A stretch of 64,000 nt of DNA from Herbiconiux aconitum (GCF_024979235.1 NZ_JANLCM010000001.1:1488001-1552000), one strand, 5' to 3'; positions 1 through 8,342 are shown, numbered from the stretch's first letter. Notes: generated by a model from the sequence alone, not told the origin. Numbers and translations are program-made.

Positions 1-608
1 CTCGACCGCCGACGACATGGTCGCCGGACTCGACCTCTCCGAGCGTCGCGCCATCGTCACCGGCGCCGAGACGGCTCGCGCGCTCGCCCAGGCGGGGGCC
101 GAGGTCACCCTCGCCGTGCGCAACGTCGCCGAAGACGAACGGGTGTGGGCGAAATCCGCACCCGCCCCGACGGGGGCAGCGCAGCGGTCTCCGTCGCTCG
201 TCTCGACCTCGCCGACCAGGCTTCGATCGCGGAGTTCGTCGCATCCTGGCGTGGGCCGCTCCACATCCTGGTGGACAACGCGGGTGTGATGGCCATTCCG
301 GAGAGTCGCGCCGCACCGGACTCTCACGCCACATGTCGACCCCGCCGGCGGCGTTCGAGGCGACATCCAGCGACGGCGTCTCGGTGAAGGACATCCCGCA
401 GGGCGCCGCCACCTCCGCGCTGCTCGCGGCATCTCCCCTCGTCGAGGGCATCACCGGCCGCTACTTCGAAGACGCCCAGGAGGCCGAAGCGTTCGTCGAA
501 GGGCTCCGACGCGGCGTTGCCGATTACGCGCTCGACCCCGCGGATGCGGCCCGGCTGTGGGAGCTCTCGCAGCACCTCCTCGATGGCGGAGCATTGCCGA
601 CTCGCTGA
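1..608 (+). pseudogene. Decayed short-chain dehydrogenase/reductase (SDR)
   Basis: Three pieces of one SDR lie in three different reading frames. Frame 2, open from the window edge, gives an N-terminal Rossmann start (ADDMVAGLDLSERRAIVTG, then ETARALAQAGAEVTLAVRN). The glycine-rich loop residues expected between VTG and ETARAL are missing, an apparent deletion of about seven or eight codons. After about position 120 the homology continues in frame 1 (DLADQASIAEFVASW, HILVDNAGVMA, the NAG motif region). From about 333 it resumes in frame 3 with the family's C-terminus (GVSVKDIPQGAATSALLAAS, GITGRYFED, YALDPADAARLWELS). The whole middle, including the catalytic YxxxK segment, is gone. It cannot encode a working NAD(P)-dependent oxidoreductase. 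The gene start lies before the window. Confidence 0.85.
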
Positions 609-628
609 GGCGATGGCATCGTAGACCT

Positions 629-1204
629 ATGACCATCGAGGTGCGGCCGGCGACGTCGTTCGCCGATGTCGCCACGATGGTCGGTCCGAAAAGGCCCGAC
701 GCGAACGTCTGCTGGTGTCTCAGCTATCGCATCCCGTCGAAGGAGAACCTGGCCCTGAACGGCCTCGAGCGTGGTGAACGCGTGAAGAAGCTGGTGCGCC
801 AGAAGCCGCCGCCGGGTGTGCTCGCCTACGACGGCGATGGGGAGGTCATCGGCTGGGCGGGCGTGCATCCGAGGCGCGACACGAGCTTCGCGGGGAACCG
901 CAAGATTCCCCACGTCGACGACCTCGATGTGTGGTCGGTCTGGTGCATCCGGGTGCGACCCGGGCATCGAGGAAAAGGGATCTCGCACCACCTACTGGCC
1001 GGCGCGATCGACTTCGCCCGCGCCAACCGTGCCCCCGCGATCGAGGGCTACCCGGTCGACAACGGCGGCAAGAAGGTCGACCTCACCATGGCGTACGTCG
1101 GCACACGGGCGCTGTTCGAGAAAGCCGGATTCGTGAAGGTCGCCGACACCGAATCCGTGCTGAACGGTTTTCCGCGGGTGCTCATGCGGCTCGATCTGTC
1201 GTGA
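629..1204 (+). CDS. GNAT family N-acetyltransferase
   Basis: A 191-residue protein of the GCN5-related acetyltransferase family, which moves an acetyl group from acetyl-CoA to an amine; the substrate cannot be read from sequence. The acetyl-CoA pyrophosphate-binding loop is visible around residues 105-120 (WCIRVRPGHRGKGIS, matching RxxGxG/A), followed by a helix (HHLLAGAIDFARAN). The C-terminal ALFEKAGFVKV matches the usual motif B. The N-terminal CWCLSY segment occurs in a GNAT subgroup often annotated only as GCN5-related. An upstream in-frame ATG at 557 would run through the end of the SDR pseudogene, so I take 629. It stands alone, 20 bp after the pseudogene. Confidence 0.85.
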   Translation: MTIEVRPATSFADVATMVGPKRPDANVCWCLSYRIPSKENLALNGLERGERVKKLVRQKPPPGVLAYDGDGEVIGWAGVHPRRDTSFAGNRKIPHVDDLDVWSVWCIRVRPGHRGKGISHHLLAGAIDFARANRAPAIEGYPVDNGGKKVDLTMAYVGTRALFEKAGFVKVADTESVLNGFPRVLMRLDLS

Positions 1205-1232
1205 CACCGTCGGCCTCGGCGATTGGGATTCG

Positions 1233-2336
1233 TCAGCGCACGCAATCCTCCCGAGCGCGAAAGCTCAGGTTCGAGGCGCAGCCCGCGGCAACCAGTCGAT
1301 CGAGTTCGTCGCCCTCGACCTCGCGGAGGTCACCCGTCGGACCCCAGACGATCGCGCGGGTGGCGTCGGCGGTCGCGCTCGATTCGAGCTCGCCCGAATC
1401 TGACTCCGTGAAGAACACCGCCACGCCGAGCCGGTCGAAGTCACTGCGCAGTGCGCAGTTCGTCGTCGACGAGTTCAGGCGATCACTGCCCAAGAACGCG
1501 GTGAGGCAGACCCCTTCTTGCGGGTCGGCCGGATTGTGGAAGGTGTCGCCCACCAAGGCCGCGAAGACGCGCACGCCCTGCATTTCCCCCAGGTAACGCA
1601 CCGGGCCGGCGCCCATCACTCCCTGCAGCAGCACCTGATTCACGAAGTCCGAGCGCCCCTGGTCGGCCGGCTCGGCCGGTTCGGCGAACACTTCCAAGGA
1701 GGGGCGGGGAACGGATGCCTGCACCACGCTGACAGTGATGCCCGCGATCGCCGCGACGCCGAGCGCCGCGAACAGGAGGCCCGATCGCGTCCACCAGCGC
1801 GGACTCGGCCGGCGACCAAGAGCGGCGGCACCCGCCGGTGCCGGTGCCGGTGCCGCTGCCTCCGCCGGTTTCGCGTGCTGCGAAGGGGCGGGCATCGAGG
1901 TCGTGAGCGACCCGGAGGCGCCCTGGTCGAGCATCCCGCTCGCCGCGACGGCGCGGTCGAGCGCCTCCTGGTCGGCCTGCAACCGCAAGAGCAGCGCCGC
2001 CAGTTCGCCCTCGGCCTCGACGGAGGCGCCGGGGCGGTAGACCGCGTGTTCGAGGGTGTCGAGCTGCCGTCGCTCTGCGCGGGTGCCGAACGTTCCGTCG
2101 CGTCGCTGTTCGAGCAGGGCCTGCGCGTCGCGGCCAGGAGGCAGAAGGGCGTCGAGCTGCGAGCCGAGCCGGGCGTTCCCTTCGATCAGCCGCAGGCACT
2201 CACGCGCCCCCGCGGCTGTCAGCGATCGCCCGGCCCACGCCTCGCCGCTACTCCTCGTAGCCGAGGTTGTCGTTGAGCACTTCCTCGTCGTCGTCGAAGA
2301 TCGGGTCGACCGAGTCGGCCTCGACGTCTTCGACAT
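1233..2336 (-). CDS. Hypothetical membrane-anchored protein; start uncertain
   Basis: An unrecognised protein of up to 367 residues. The first roughly 185 residues are charged and helical (ECLRLIEGNARLGSQLDALL, then ELAALLLRLQADQEALDRAV) and end in an Ala/Pro-rich linker. One transmembrane segment follows (LLFAALGVAAIAGITVSVV) and then an extracytoplasmic domain of about 150 residues with paired cysteines (GVCLTAFLG, TTNCALRSD, AAGCASN, REDCVR). There is no ATG, GTG or TTG in this frame between 2333 and about 1990, although coding character begins near 2245. The protein therefore starts at 2336, overlapping the 3' end of the acidic gene by 89 bp, or is joined to that gene by a frameshift. The topology resembles an anti-sigma-like or sensory protein, but no sigma factor is nearby. 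Confidence 0.6.
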   Translation of the reverse strand: MSKTSRPTRSTRSSTTTRKCSTTTSATRSSGEAWAGRSLTAAGARECLRLIEGNARLGSQLDALLPPGRDAQALLEQRRDGTFGTRAERRQLDTLEHAVYRPGASVEAEGELAALLLRLQADQEALDRAVAASGMLDQGASGSLTTSMPAPSQHAKPAEAAAPAPAPAGAAALGRRPSPRWWTRSGLLFAALGVAAIAGITVSVVQASVPRPSLEVFAEPAEPADQGRSDFVNQVLLQGVMGAGPVRYLGEMQGVRVFAALVGDTFHNPADPQEGVCLTAFLGSDRLNSSTTNCALRSDFDRLGVAVFFTESDSGELESSATADATRAIVWGPTGDLREVEGDELDRLVAAGCASNLSFRAREDCVR

Positions 2337-2445
2337 CGTCGAGTTCGTCGGTGTCGTTCAGATCGACGTCTTCGAGGTCCTGATCCGAGAGCGAGAACTC
2401 TTTGGTCTCGTCGGGCTCGTCGATCCGTTCGTTCAGGTCGGACAT
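2248..2445 (-). CDS. Small highly acidic hypothetical protein
   Basis: A 65-residue protein, about half Asp/Glu (DLEDVDLNDTDELDDVEDVE), with no transmembrane segment and no recognised domain. The ATG at 2445 is preceded by a GGAG ribosome-binding site about 6 nt upstream. The next gene on the same strand overlaps its 3' end, so the two are probably translationally coupled. Nothing in the sequence gives its function; small acidic proteins of this kind can act as binding partners or metal or DNA mimics, but that is only a possibility. Confidence 0.65.
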   Translation of the reverse strand: MSDLNERIDEPDETKEFSLSDQDLEDVDLNDTDELDDVEDVEADSVDPIFDDDEEVLNDNLGYEE

Positions 2446-2602
2446 CACTGCTCCATTCGCAAACGTGAGGTGGGCTGCGGAGTCGGGCCGATCCGCAATT
2501 CCCACCGTAGGCATGTGGCGGCTCCGCTGTCGAGCCATGCGCGAAACCACAGAGCTTGCCGTGCACGGGGCGCGCAGCCGATCGTCGGTGTGTACTGGAG
2601 GA

Positions 2603-4153
2603 ATGCAGTCCTTGTGGCTCGACGGACGTCAGCCGATCCCCACCCACCCGTTCATGGCGGACGAAGAGTACGACGACGTCGTGGTGGGCGCCGGCATCAC
2701 GGGGCTCTCGACCGCGCTGATGCTCGCCGAAGCGGGTCGCCGCGTTGTGGTGCTCGAGGCGCGGGAGATCGGCGCACTCGCCACAGGCAACACGACCGGC
2801 AAGATCTCGCTGTTGCAGGGAAGCCGGTTGTCCACGATCCGCGCGCACCATCCTCGGCGGGTGCTCCAGGCCTACGTCGACGCGAACCGCGACGGCCAGG
2901 AGTGGCTTCTCGACTTCTGCGACCGCGCGGGGGCGCCGGTGCAGCGCCGCACGGCCTACAGCTACGCCCAGCACCGCACGGGCGCCGACGTCGTGGAAGC
3001 CGAATACCGTGCCGCGCGCGAGGCCGGTCTGCCGGTGTCGCTGGTGGAAGGTGTCGACGTGCCGTTCCCCTTCGCCTTCGGTGTGGCGCTGCCCGACCAG
3101 GCCCAATTCGACGCGATGGATGCGCTCGACGCCCTCGCCCGCGAGCTGATCGCGGCGGGCGGCACCATCCACACCCGCGTGCGCGTCACCCGCGTGCGGG
3201 CCAGCTCGCCGGCCCGGGTGACGACCTCGGCGGGAGAGGTGCGGGGCAGCAACGTCGTTCTGGCCACCGCGACGCCGATCCTCGACCGCGGTCTCTACTT
3301 CGCCAAGACCCACGGCCAGCGGTCGTACGGAATGGCTCTCGAGATTCCGGATGCCGGCCCCGGCGACCTCCCCGAAGGCATGTTCCTCTCGATCGGCGAC
3401 TCCGCTCACTCCCGCTCAGTGCGCACGGCGCCGCGCGACGGGCGCGATCTGCTGGTGCTCGGCGGCAACGGCCACGAGGTCGGGCGCCCGGGAGCCGAGT
3501 CGGAGGCCGAACTCGTCGACGACCTGCGCGACTGGGGCCAGACCTTCTTCCCGGGCGCCCGGATGACGCATGCCTGGTCGGCGCAGGACTACGAGTCGCA
3601 CAACCTCATCCCCTTCGTCGGTGCCCTGCCCCGAGGGCGCGGCCGCATCTATCTCGCCACCGGCTACGCGAAATGGGGCATGACGAACGGGGTGGCGGCG
3701 GGCATCCGGATCTGCGCCGAGATCTTCGGCGATCCGTGGCGCGAACGGCGGCATTGGCATCAGGTGCTGAGCACCCGGATGACGCTGCCCACCGACCTCG
3801 CCCGCGGAGCCAACGCGCTTGCCCAGGTGGGCGCGGCGGCGCTCGCCGGGTGGCTCGGTGCCGAGAAGGAGTCGACCCCGATCGCGCGACCGGAGGAGGG
3901 GGAAGGGGTGGTCGCGAATGCGAGTGGTCGCCCGGTCGGCATCTCGACCGTCGAGGGCACGACCTGTGCCGTGAGCGCCGTCTGCACCCACCTCGGGGGC
4001 GTGCTGCACTGGAATGACGCCGAGCGCTCCTGGGACTGCCCGCTGCACGCCTCCCGCTTCGCGGCCGACGGCACGCGACTCGAGGGCCCGGCGGTCGACG
4101 ACCTCGAGCGGCTCCCGCGCCGCACCCGCCCCCCGCGCGTCGCCGGTACCTGA
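2603..4153 (+). CDS. FAD-dependent oxidoreductase with C-terminal Rieske [2Fe-2S] domain
   Basis: A 516-residue cytosolic flavoprotein. The N-terminal DAO fold shows the FAD-binding dinucleotide motif near residues 28-55 (VVGAGITGLSTALMLAEAG followed by VVVLEA). The C-terminal 90 residues are a Rieske domain with both ligand pairs, CTH (about residue 461) and CPLH (about residue 480), spaced as in true Rieske proteins. The fusion matches the YhfW-like family of FAD/Rieske oxidoreductases whose substrates are largely unknown; amine or amino-acid-like oxidation is the usual guess. The ATG at 2603 has an excellent GGAGG site 5 nt upstream. A longer in-frame ATG at 2402 reads through the divergent promoter region and is rejected. 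Confidence 0.85.
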   Translation: MQSLWLDGRQPIPTHPFMADEEYDDVVVGAGITGLSTALMLAEAGRRVVVLEAREIGALATGNTTGKISLLQGSRLSTIRAHHPRRVLQAYVDANRDGQEWLLDFCDRAGAPVQRRTAYSYAQHRTGADVVEAEYRAAREAGLPVSLVEGVDVPFPFAFGVALPDQAQFDAMDALDALARELIAAGGTIHTRVRVTRVRASSPARVTTSAGEVRGSNVVLATATPILDRGLYFAKTHGQRSYGMALEIPDAGPGDLPEGMFLSIGDSAHSRSVRTAPRDGRDLLVLGGNGHEVGRPGAESEAELVDDLRDWGQTFFPGARMTHAWSAQDYESHNLIPFVGALPRGRGRIYLATGYAKWGMTNGVAAGIRICAEIFGDPWRERRHWHQVLSTRMTLPTDLARGANALAQVGAAALAGWLGAEKESTPIARPEEGEGVVANASGRPVGISTVEGTTCAVSAVCTHLGGVLHWNDAERSWDCPLHASRFAADGTRLEGPAVDDLERLPRRTRPPRVAGT

Positions 4154-4186
4154 GCGTCCGGTTCCTGGCTCGTGAGGTTGCCGTAC

Positions 4187-4192
4187 TACCAT
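4187..4192 (+). promoter_or_regulatory. -10 hexamer TACCAT, leaderless carboxylesterase gene
   Basis: TACCAT sits 7 nt before the ATG at 4200, so transcription would begin at or next to the start codon. No Shine-Dalgarno sequence is present. Confidence 0.5.
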
Positions 4193-4199
4193 CTGGCCT

Positions 4200-5780
4200 A
4201 TGACGCTCGTCGAGCAGGAGACACTCGTCCGCCACACCACCGCCGGTGCGGTGCGAGGTGCGCGTGAGGGCGGTGTACTGAGCTGGAAGGGCATCCCGTT
4301 CGCCGCCGCCCCCATCGGCGACCGGCGGTTCCGGCGGCCGACGGCGCCCGCGCCCTGGGCCGAACTCCGCGACGCGACCCGTTTCGGTCCGATGGCGCCG
4401 CAGCGGGTCCTGAGGTCGATGGACGTCGATCCGGGCATCCCGATCAGTGAGGACTGCCTGAGCCTGAACATCTGGGCGCCGCGCGGCGCTGCTCCGGCCA
4501 ACACGATCGACGCCAAGCCCGTGATGGTGTGGATTCACGGCGGCGGCTACTTCCAAGGCTCCACCGGCCAGCGCTACTACGACGCCCGGCACTTGGCCGA
4601 GAACGGTGACGTCGTGGCGGTGAGCATCAACTACCGGCTCGGCGTGCTCGGCTTCGTCGACTTCTCGAGCTTCTCGAGCTCCGACGGCGCCTCGAGCTTC
4701 GGCCACGGTTTCGACTCGAACGTGGGTCTGCGCGATCAGATCTTCGCCCTCGAGTGGGTGCGCGACAACATCGCCCGGTTCGGCGGCGACCCCGGCAACG
4801 TGACCTTGTTCGGCGAATCGGCGGGAGGCGCATCCGTCATCGCCCTGATGGCCTCGCCGCTCGCGACCGGGTTGTTCCACCGTGCCATCGCTCAGAGCGC
4901 CCCCGTCACCTCCGTCTACGGTCAGCCGCGGGCGGCCTCGGTGGCGCGGCGGTTCCTCGAGATCGTGGGCATCGAATCGGAGGAGGTGCAGCGGCTTCGC
5001 GACCTCGATCCGCTCGATCTGGTCGACGCCGGAGCCGAGCTGGTGCATGAGGTCTCGAGCCAGGTGCCGGGAACGCTGGCGATGGCCCCGGTGCAGGGCG
5101 ACGACGTGCTGCCGGATGCGCCGCTCACGGTGTTCAGAGAGGGTCGCGCCCCGCGCATCCCGCTCATCATCGGCACGAACCACGACGAGTCGTCGTTCTT
5201 CAAGTTGATGCGTTCGCCGCTGCTGCCGATCACCACGGAGTCGGTCGAGCGGATGTTCACCGAGATCGCCGCCGACCGCCCCGAATTCGAGGGCGTCGGC
5301 AAACGAATCACGGGCGCCTACCCGGCGTATCCCCGCCGCCGCACCCCCGCGGAGGTCTCGCGGGATGCCGGGTTCCGGATGCCGTCGATCTGGCTCGCCG
5401 AAGCGCACAGTCGCTTCGCGCCCACCTGGATGTACCGCTTCGACCACGCCACACCGCTCCTGCGGGTGACGGGCATCGGCGCCACGCACGCCGCCGAACT
5501 CGCCTACGTCTTCGGGTCGTTCGCACCGCGGGGCAAGGACATCGTGTTCCGGCTCGGCGGGCGGCCCGAGGCGCTGCGGGTCTCGGCGCGGATGCAGGCG
5601 CGGTGGCTCGCCTTCGCACACGGGCGGTCGCCGGAGGCCGACGCCGCCCCGCTGGAGTGGCCGCAGTACGACGAGGCGGGTCGTCGCACCCTGATCATCG
5701 ACCGCGACGACGCCGTCGTCGACGACCCCGATCCCGAGATCCGTGAGGCCTGGGGGCCCGAGGTGCTGTCGTTCCGCTGA
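4200..5780 (+). CDS. Type B carboxylesterase/lipase family protein
   Basis: A 526-residue alpha/beta hydrolase of the type B carboxylesterase (para-nitrobenzyl esterase) family, which hydrolyses carboxylic esters. The family signature EDCLSLNIW is present at about residue 84, the oxyanion HGGG at about 116, and the nucleophile elbow GESAGG with the catalytic serine at about residue 207. The acid residue is likely the Glu in NHDESSFF and the histidine the one in GATHAAEL. No signal peptide is visible, so the enzyme is probably cytosolic. Length and motif order are normal for the family. Physiological substrate unknown. Confidence 0.9.
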   Translation: MTLVEQETLVRHTTAGAVRGAREGGVLSWKGIPFAAAPIGDRRFRRPTAPAPWAELRDATRFGPMAPQRVLRSMDVDPGIPISEDCLSLNIWAPRGAAPANTIDAKPVMVWIHGGGYFQGSTGQRYYDARHLAENGDVVAVSINYRLGVLGFVDFSSFSSSDGASSFGHGFDSNVGLRDQIFALEWVRDNIARFGGDPGNVTLFGESAGGASVIALMASPLATGLFHRAIAQSAPVTSVYGQPRAASVARRFLEIVGIESEEVQRLRDLDPLDLVDAGAELVHEVSSQVPGTLAMAPVQGDDVLPDAPLTVFREGRAPRIPLIIGTNHDESSFFKLMRSPLLPITTESVERMFTEIAADRPEFEGVGKRITGAYPAYPRRRTPAEVSRDAGFRMPSIWLAEAHSRFAPTWMYRFDHATPLLRVTGIGATHAAELAYVFGSFAPRGKDIVFRLGGRPEALRVSARMQARWLAFAHGRSPEADAAPLEWPQYDEAGRRTLIIDRDDAVVDDPDPEIREAWGPEVLSFR

Positions 5781-5794
5781 GGCCCGCAACGGCG

Positions 5795-5800
5795 TAGTGT
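5795..5800 (+). promoter_or_regulatory. -10 hexamer TAGTGT, leaderless VOC gene
   Basis: TAGTGT ends 7 nt before the ATG at 5808; there is no ribosome-binding site between them. Confidence 0.5.
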
Positions 5801-5807
5801 CTCGGGA

Positions 5808-6263
5808 ATGAACGGCGAGACGAACCCGGTCGTGCACTTCGAGATCATCGGCGCGGATGCCCCGGCGCTCCGTGCCTTCTACGCCGCACTGTTCGGATGG
5901 AGGTTCGACACGACCTCTCCCGTGGCGCCCGAGATCTCCGACGCGGGGCAATACGGCTTCATCGAGGCACCGAGCGTCACCGTGCCGGCATCCGGGCTCG
6001 ACGACGACGGCGGAGAAGCGGGCGACGACACGGATACGCCGCGCGGGTTCGGCATCCCCGGCGGAGTCGGCGGTGGGCCCGGCCGGGCACCGCACGCGCT
6101 CTTCTACGTCGGAGTGCCCGACGTCGAGGCCGCCCTTCGGGAGGCCGAGCGGCTCGGCGGCACGCGCGTGCTCGGCCCTGCCGCGAACCCGAACGGGATG
6201 CTCGTGGTGGGCCACTTCGCCGACCCCGAGGGCACCCTGGTCGGCGTGGCCGGGCCCGCCTGA
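5808..6263 (+). CDS. VOC (glyoxalase-like) family protein
   Basis: A 151-residue protein with two beta-alpha-beta-beta-beta modules typical of the vicinal oxygen chelate superfamily. The first is VHFEIIGADAPALRAFYAAL followed by LFGWRFD; the second is HALFYVGVPDVEAALREAERLG ending in FADPEGTLVGV. The ligand positions expected in VOC enzymes (His near the start, Glu near the end) are present. Members act as metal-dependent lyases, isomerases or drug-binding proteins; this subgroup has no assigned reaction. A glycine- and acid-rich loop (DDDGGEAGDDTD) in the middle is longer than usual. Confidence 0.8.
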   Translation: MNGETNPVVHFEIIGADAPALRAFYAALFGWRFDTTSPVAPEISDAGQYGFIEAPSVTVPASGLDDDGGEAGDDTDTPRGFGIPGGVGGGPGRAPHALFYVGVPDVEAALREAERLGGTRVLGPAANPNGMLVVGHFADPEGTLVGVAGPA

Positions 6264-6324
6264 CCCGACCGGGCGCCTCCGCGACCGCAACCACTCCCGG
6301 AGACTCCATCCGTCACCAGGCCTG

Positions 6325-6364
6325 TACTGCCTGTTACTGTTCTCGTATTCAGTAACAAGCAGTA
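6325..6364 (+). promoter_or_regulatory. 40-bp inverted repeat upstream of the ATPase gene
   Basis: Arms TACTGCcTGTTACTG (6325-6339) and CAGTAACAaGCAGTA (6350-6364) are complementary at 14 of 15 positions around the 10-nt spacer TTCTCGTATT. It lies 13 bp before the GTG start at 6378 and has no T-tract, so it looks like an operator or a recombination or end sequence rather than a terminator. Each arm carries two TACTG-type half-sites. Confidence 0.6.
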
Positions 6365-6377
6365 AAGCGAGGTACCC

Positions 6378-7526
6378 GTGCAGCCAAGCCCCTATACTCC
6401 AGGTGATCTTGCTCGGGAGGTTCCGGGCCGTGCGATCCAACTCGCCGAGTTCGAGGAGCGTCTTTCCTACCTCGTCGACCTGAAACGCCTCGTCGGCCGG
6501 ATTCGGGTCGACAATGGTCCACGCGGGTATGGCAAGACGTCACTCCTGCGTCAGTATCAAACCCGTGCTGAGGCCCGTGGAGCGATCACCGTCTGGGTGA
6601 CCGCAGGGGAGGAGGTGGGTTTGATCGCCCAGCTCGCCGATGCGATCAGTCGAGTGACGGCATCGTGGCGATCGGATACCCGGTCGCGACTTCGCCAATC
6701 ACTGCAGGTGCTCACCCTCAGCGTCGGAATCCCGGGCGTCGCACGCATCGATGCTGCCATCCACCCACCGGTGACGTCGACTCCGTCGGGGGCGCGCGAG
6801 TTCGAGGACGTCGTGCGAATGGTGGCCGCGGCGGACGAGGCGTCTGCTCTCGTGATCCTGATCGACGAGATCCAGGCGGCAGACGCATCGGGTCTGCGTA
6901 CGCTCGCTTACGCGTGGCAACATCTGCAGGCCGAAGGCATCGATGTGCCTGCCGCTGTGTTCGCAGCGGGATTGCCGAACAGCCCTGATGTCATCGCTTC
7001 GGCGGTGACCTTCTCCGAAAGGATCGCCTATCGCCCCTTGCACCCGCTTTCGACGGAGGCAGGAGAGATAGCGATCCTGGAGCCGTCCCTGCGGCTCGGT
7101 GTTCAATGGAATCGGAAGGCGCTTGCATCCGCGCTCGAGGTGGCGGCCGGATATCCGTACACGCTGCAACTCATCGCCGATGGGGCGTGGCTCGCCGCCG
7201 AGCGGCCCGACCCCGGAGCGACCATCACTGAGGACCACGTGCGGATCGGGCGCGCGGAAATGCAGGCTGATCTCGAAGCCCTCTTCCGCGGACGGTGGGC
7301 GAACGCCACCGCGCAGGAGCAGCAGTTGATGTCGGCCATGGCCCACATCGGCGACGGGCCGGTGAGACGTGCCGACATCGCGCGCCGAATGGGAGTGACC
7401 GCAGAGAGCCTCGGGGTGCCACGAGCCCGTCTGATCGACAAGGGCTTCATTCAGGCCGCCACCCGCGGAAGCCTGGAATTCACGATCCCGGGATTCGCGG
7501 TGTTCCTCCGCGATCTCGAAAGTTGA
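6378..7526 (+). CDS. Solitary P-loop ATPase (AAA/STAND-like)
   Basis: A 382-residue ATP-binding protein. Walker A is GPRGYGKTS near residue 48-56 and Walker B is LVILIDEI near residue 157-164. A C-terminal winged-helix-like region follows (QQLMSAMAHIGDGPVRRADIARRMGV, an HTH-type pattern, here split by the loop GDGP). The arrangement resembles Orc1/Cdc6- or STAND-like ATPases found as stand-alone genes in actinobacteria; I do not know a demonstrated function. The start is GTG at 6378 with GCGAGG just upstream, and other starts would lose the conserved N-terminus. Base composition and codon use are less GC-biased than in the neighbours, suggesting transfer. No partner gene lies on either side. 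Confidence 0.75.
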   Translation: MQPSPYTPGDLAREVPGRAIQLAEFEERLSYLVDLKRLVGRIRVDNGPRGYGKTSLLRQYQTRAEARGAITVWVTAGEEVGLIAQLADAISRVTASWRSDTRSRLRQSLQVLTLSVGIPGVARIDAAIHPPVTSTPSGAREFEDVVRMVAAADEASALVILIDEIQAADASGLRTLAYAWQHLQAEGIDVPAAVFAAGLPNSPDVIASAVTFSERIAYRPLHPLSTEAGEIAILEPSLRLGVQWNRKALASALEVAAGYPYTLQLIADGAWLAAERPDPGATITEDHVRIGRAEMQADLEALFRGRWANATAQEQQLMSAMAHIGDGPVRRADIARRMGVTAESLGVPRARLIDKGFIQAATRGSLEFTIPGFAVFLRDLES

Positions 7527-7579
7527 TGAGGACGGATTCGCGGAGAGCCCGGCCGCCTCGGCGGGTCACGCCCGCGTGA

Positions 7580-7585
7580 TATGAC
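7580..7585 (+). promoter_or_regulatory. -10 hexamer TATGAC, TRIC channel gene
   Basis: TATGAC ends 6 nt before the ATG at 7592. The last base departs from the TAnnnT pattern seen at the other leaderless genes. Confidence 0.35.
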
Positions 7586-7591
7586 TGGTGC

Positions 7592-8260
7592 ATGGTCGCC
7601 GAACAGTTCGAGATACCCCTGTGGCTCGACCTCGGGGCCACCGCCCTCGGTAGCGTCCAGGGCGCGATGTTCGCGGCTCAGTTCAAAGACAAGCGCCTCG
7701 ATCTTCTCGGCGTGGGCCTCATCGGCGTGGTCACCGGGTTCGGCGGCGGTGTCATCCGCGATCTGCTCCTCAACCAGGTGCCGGCGGCGCTCGAGTCGAA
7801 CTGGTACATCCCGGTCGCCATCGTCGCCGCTCTCCTCGGCATGTTGCTGGAGCGGCTGTTCTCCCGGCTCAACGTCGCCATCACCATCCTCGACGCCGTG
7901 AGCCTCGGGCTCTTCTGCGCCATCGGTGCGAGCAAGGCCCTCTCGGTGGGCTTGCCCGTGGTGCCGGCCGTCTTCGTGGGCATCGCGGCGGCGGTGGGCG
8001 GCGGCATGCTGCGCGACATCCTTCTCGGCATGCCGATCGGTGTGATGCACGTCGGATCGCTCTACGCCGTCGCCGCCGCGGCCGGCGCCGTCTTCCTGGT
8101 GGTGGCCGTGTCGACCGGCGCGAACATCACGGTGGCAGGCATCGGCTGCGTCATCGTGACCACGCTCATCCGGGTGCTCGCCGTGCGCTTCGGCTGGAGC
8201 CTGCCGGAGCAACGCACCATCAGCACGCTGCGCAGGCTCCGTCGCCAGAAGTCGCAGTGA
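7592..8260 (+). CDS. TRIC family (UPF0126) cation channel protein
   Basis: A 222-residue membrane protein with seven predicted hydrophobic segments built from two tandem UPF0126 modules. Each has the diagnostic glycine-rich hinge, GFGGGVIRDLLL (about residues 49-60) and AVGGGMLRDILLG (about residues 131-143). Prokaryotic members are homologues of the trimeric intracellular cation channels that pass monovalent cations. The C-terminus is short and basic (RRLRRQKSQ) and probably cytosolic. It is a single-gene unit. Confidence 0.85.
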   Translation: MVAEQFEIPLWLDLGATALGSVQGAMFAAQFKDKRLDLLGVGLIGVVTGFGGGVIRDLLLNQVPAALESNWYIPVAIVAALLGMLLERLFSRLNVAITILDAVSLGLFCAIGASKALSVGLPVVPAVFVGIAAAVGGGMLRDILLGMPIGVMHVGSLYAVAAAAGAVFLVVAVSTGANITVAGIGCVIVTTLIRVLAVRFGWSLPEQRTISTLRRLRRQKSQ

Positions 8261-8328
8261 GCGACGCCCTCGCGTGTCATCTCAAAGCAAACGCATTCGG
8301 CGCTCATAGAGACCTGTCAGCCTCGATC

Positions 8329-8342
8329 GATACGTTCGTATC
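8329..8342 (+). promoter_or_regulatory. Palindrome GATACG-TT-CGTATC before the flavin operon
   Basis: A perfect 6+6 inverted repeat, 51 bp before the first gene of the flavin electron-transfer operon. It is well placed for an operator; no regulator gene is adjacent. Confidence 0.4.

Noticed and set aside
2402..2602. Longer start for the Rieske-FAD oxidoreductase
   Set aside because: The extension has no family match and overlaps the divergent acidic gene; GGAGG before 2603 decides the start.
3606..6440. 944-codon open frame on the minus strand across the oxidoreductase and esterase genes
   Set aside because: It is antisense to three genes with clear domains; its residues are Arg/Gly/Pro-rich without motifs. 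High GC makes such shadow frames common here.
7530..7580. Right-hand partner of the inverted repeat upstream of the ATPase gene
   Set aside because: No TACTG/CAGTA-type palindrome is present after the gene, so there is no evidence of a two-ended mobile element.
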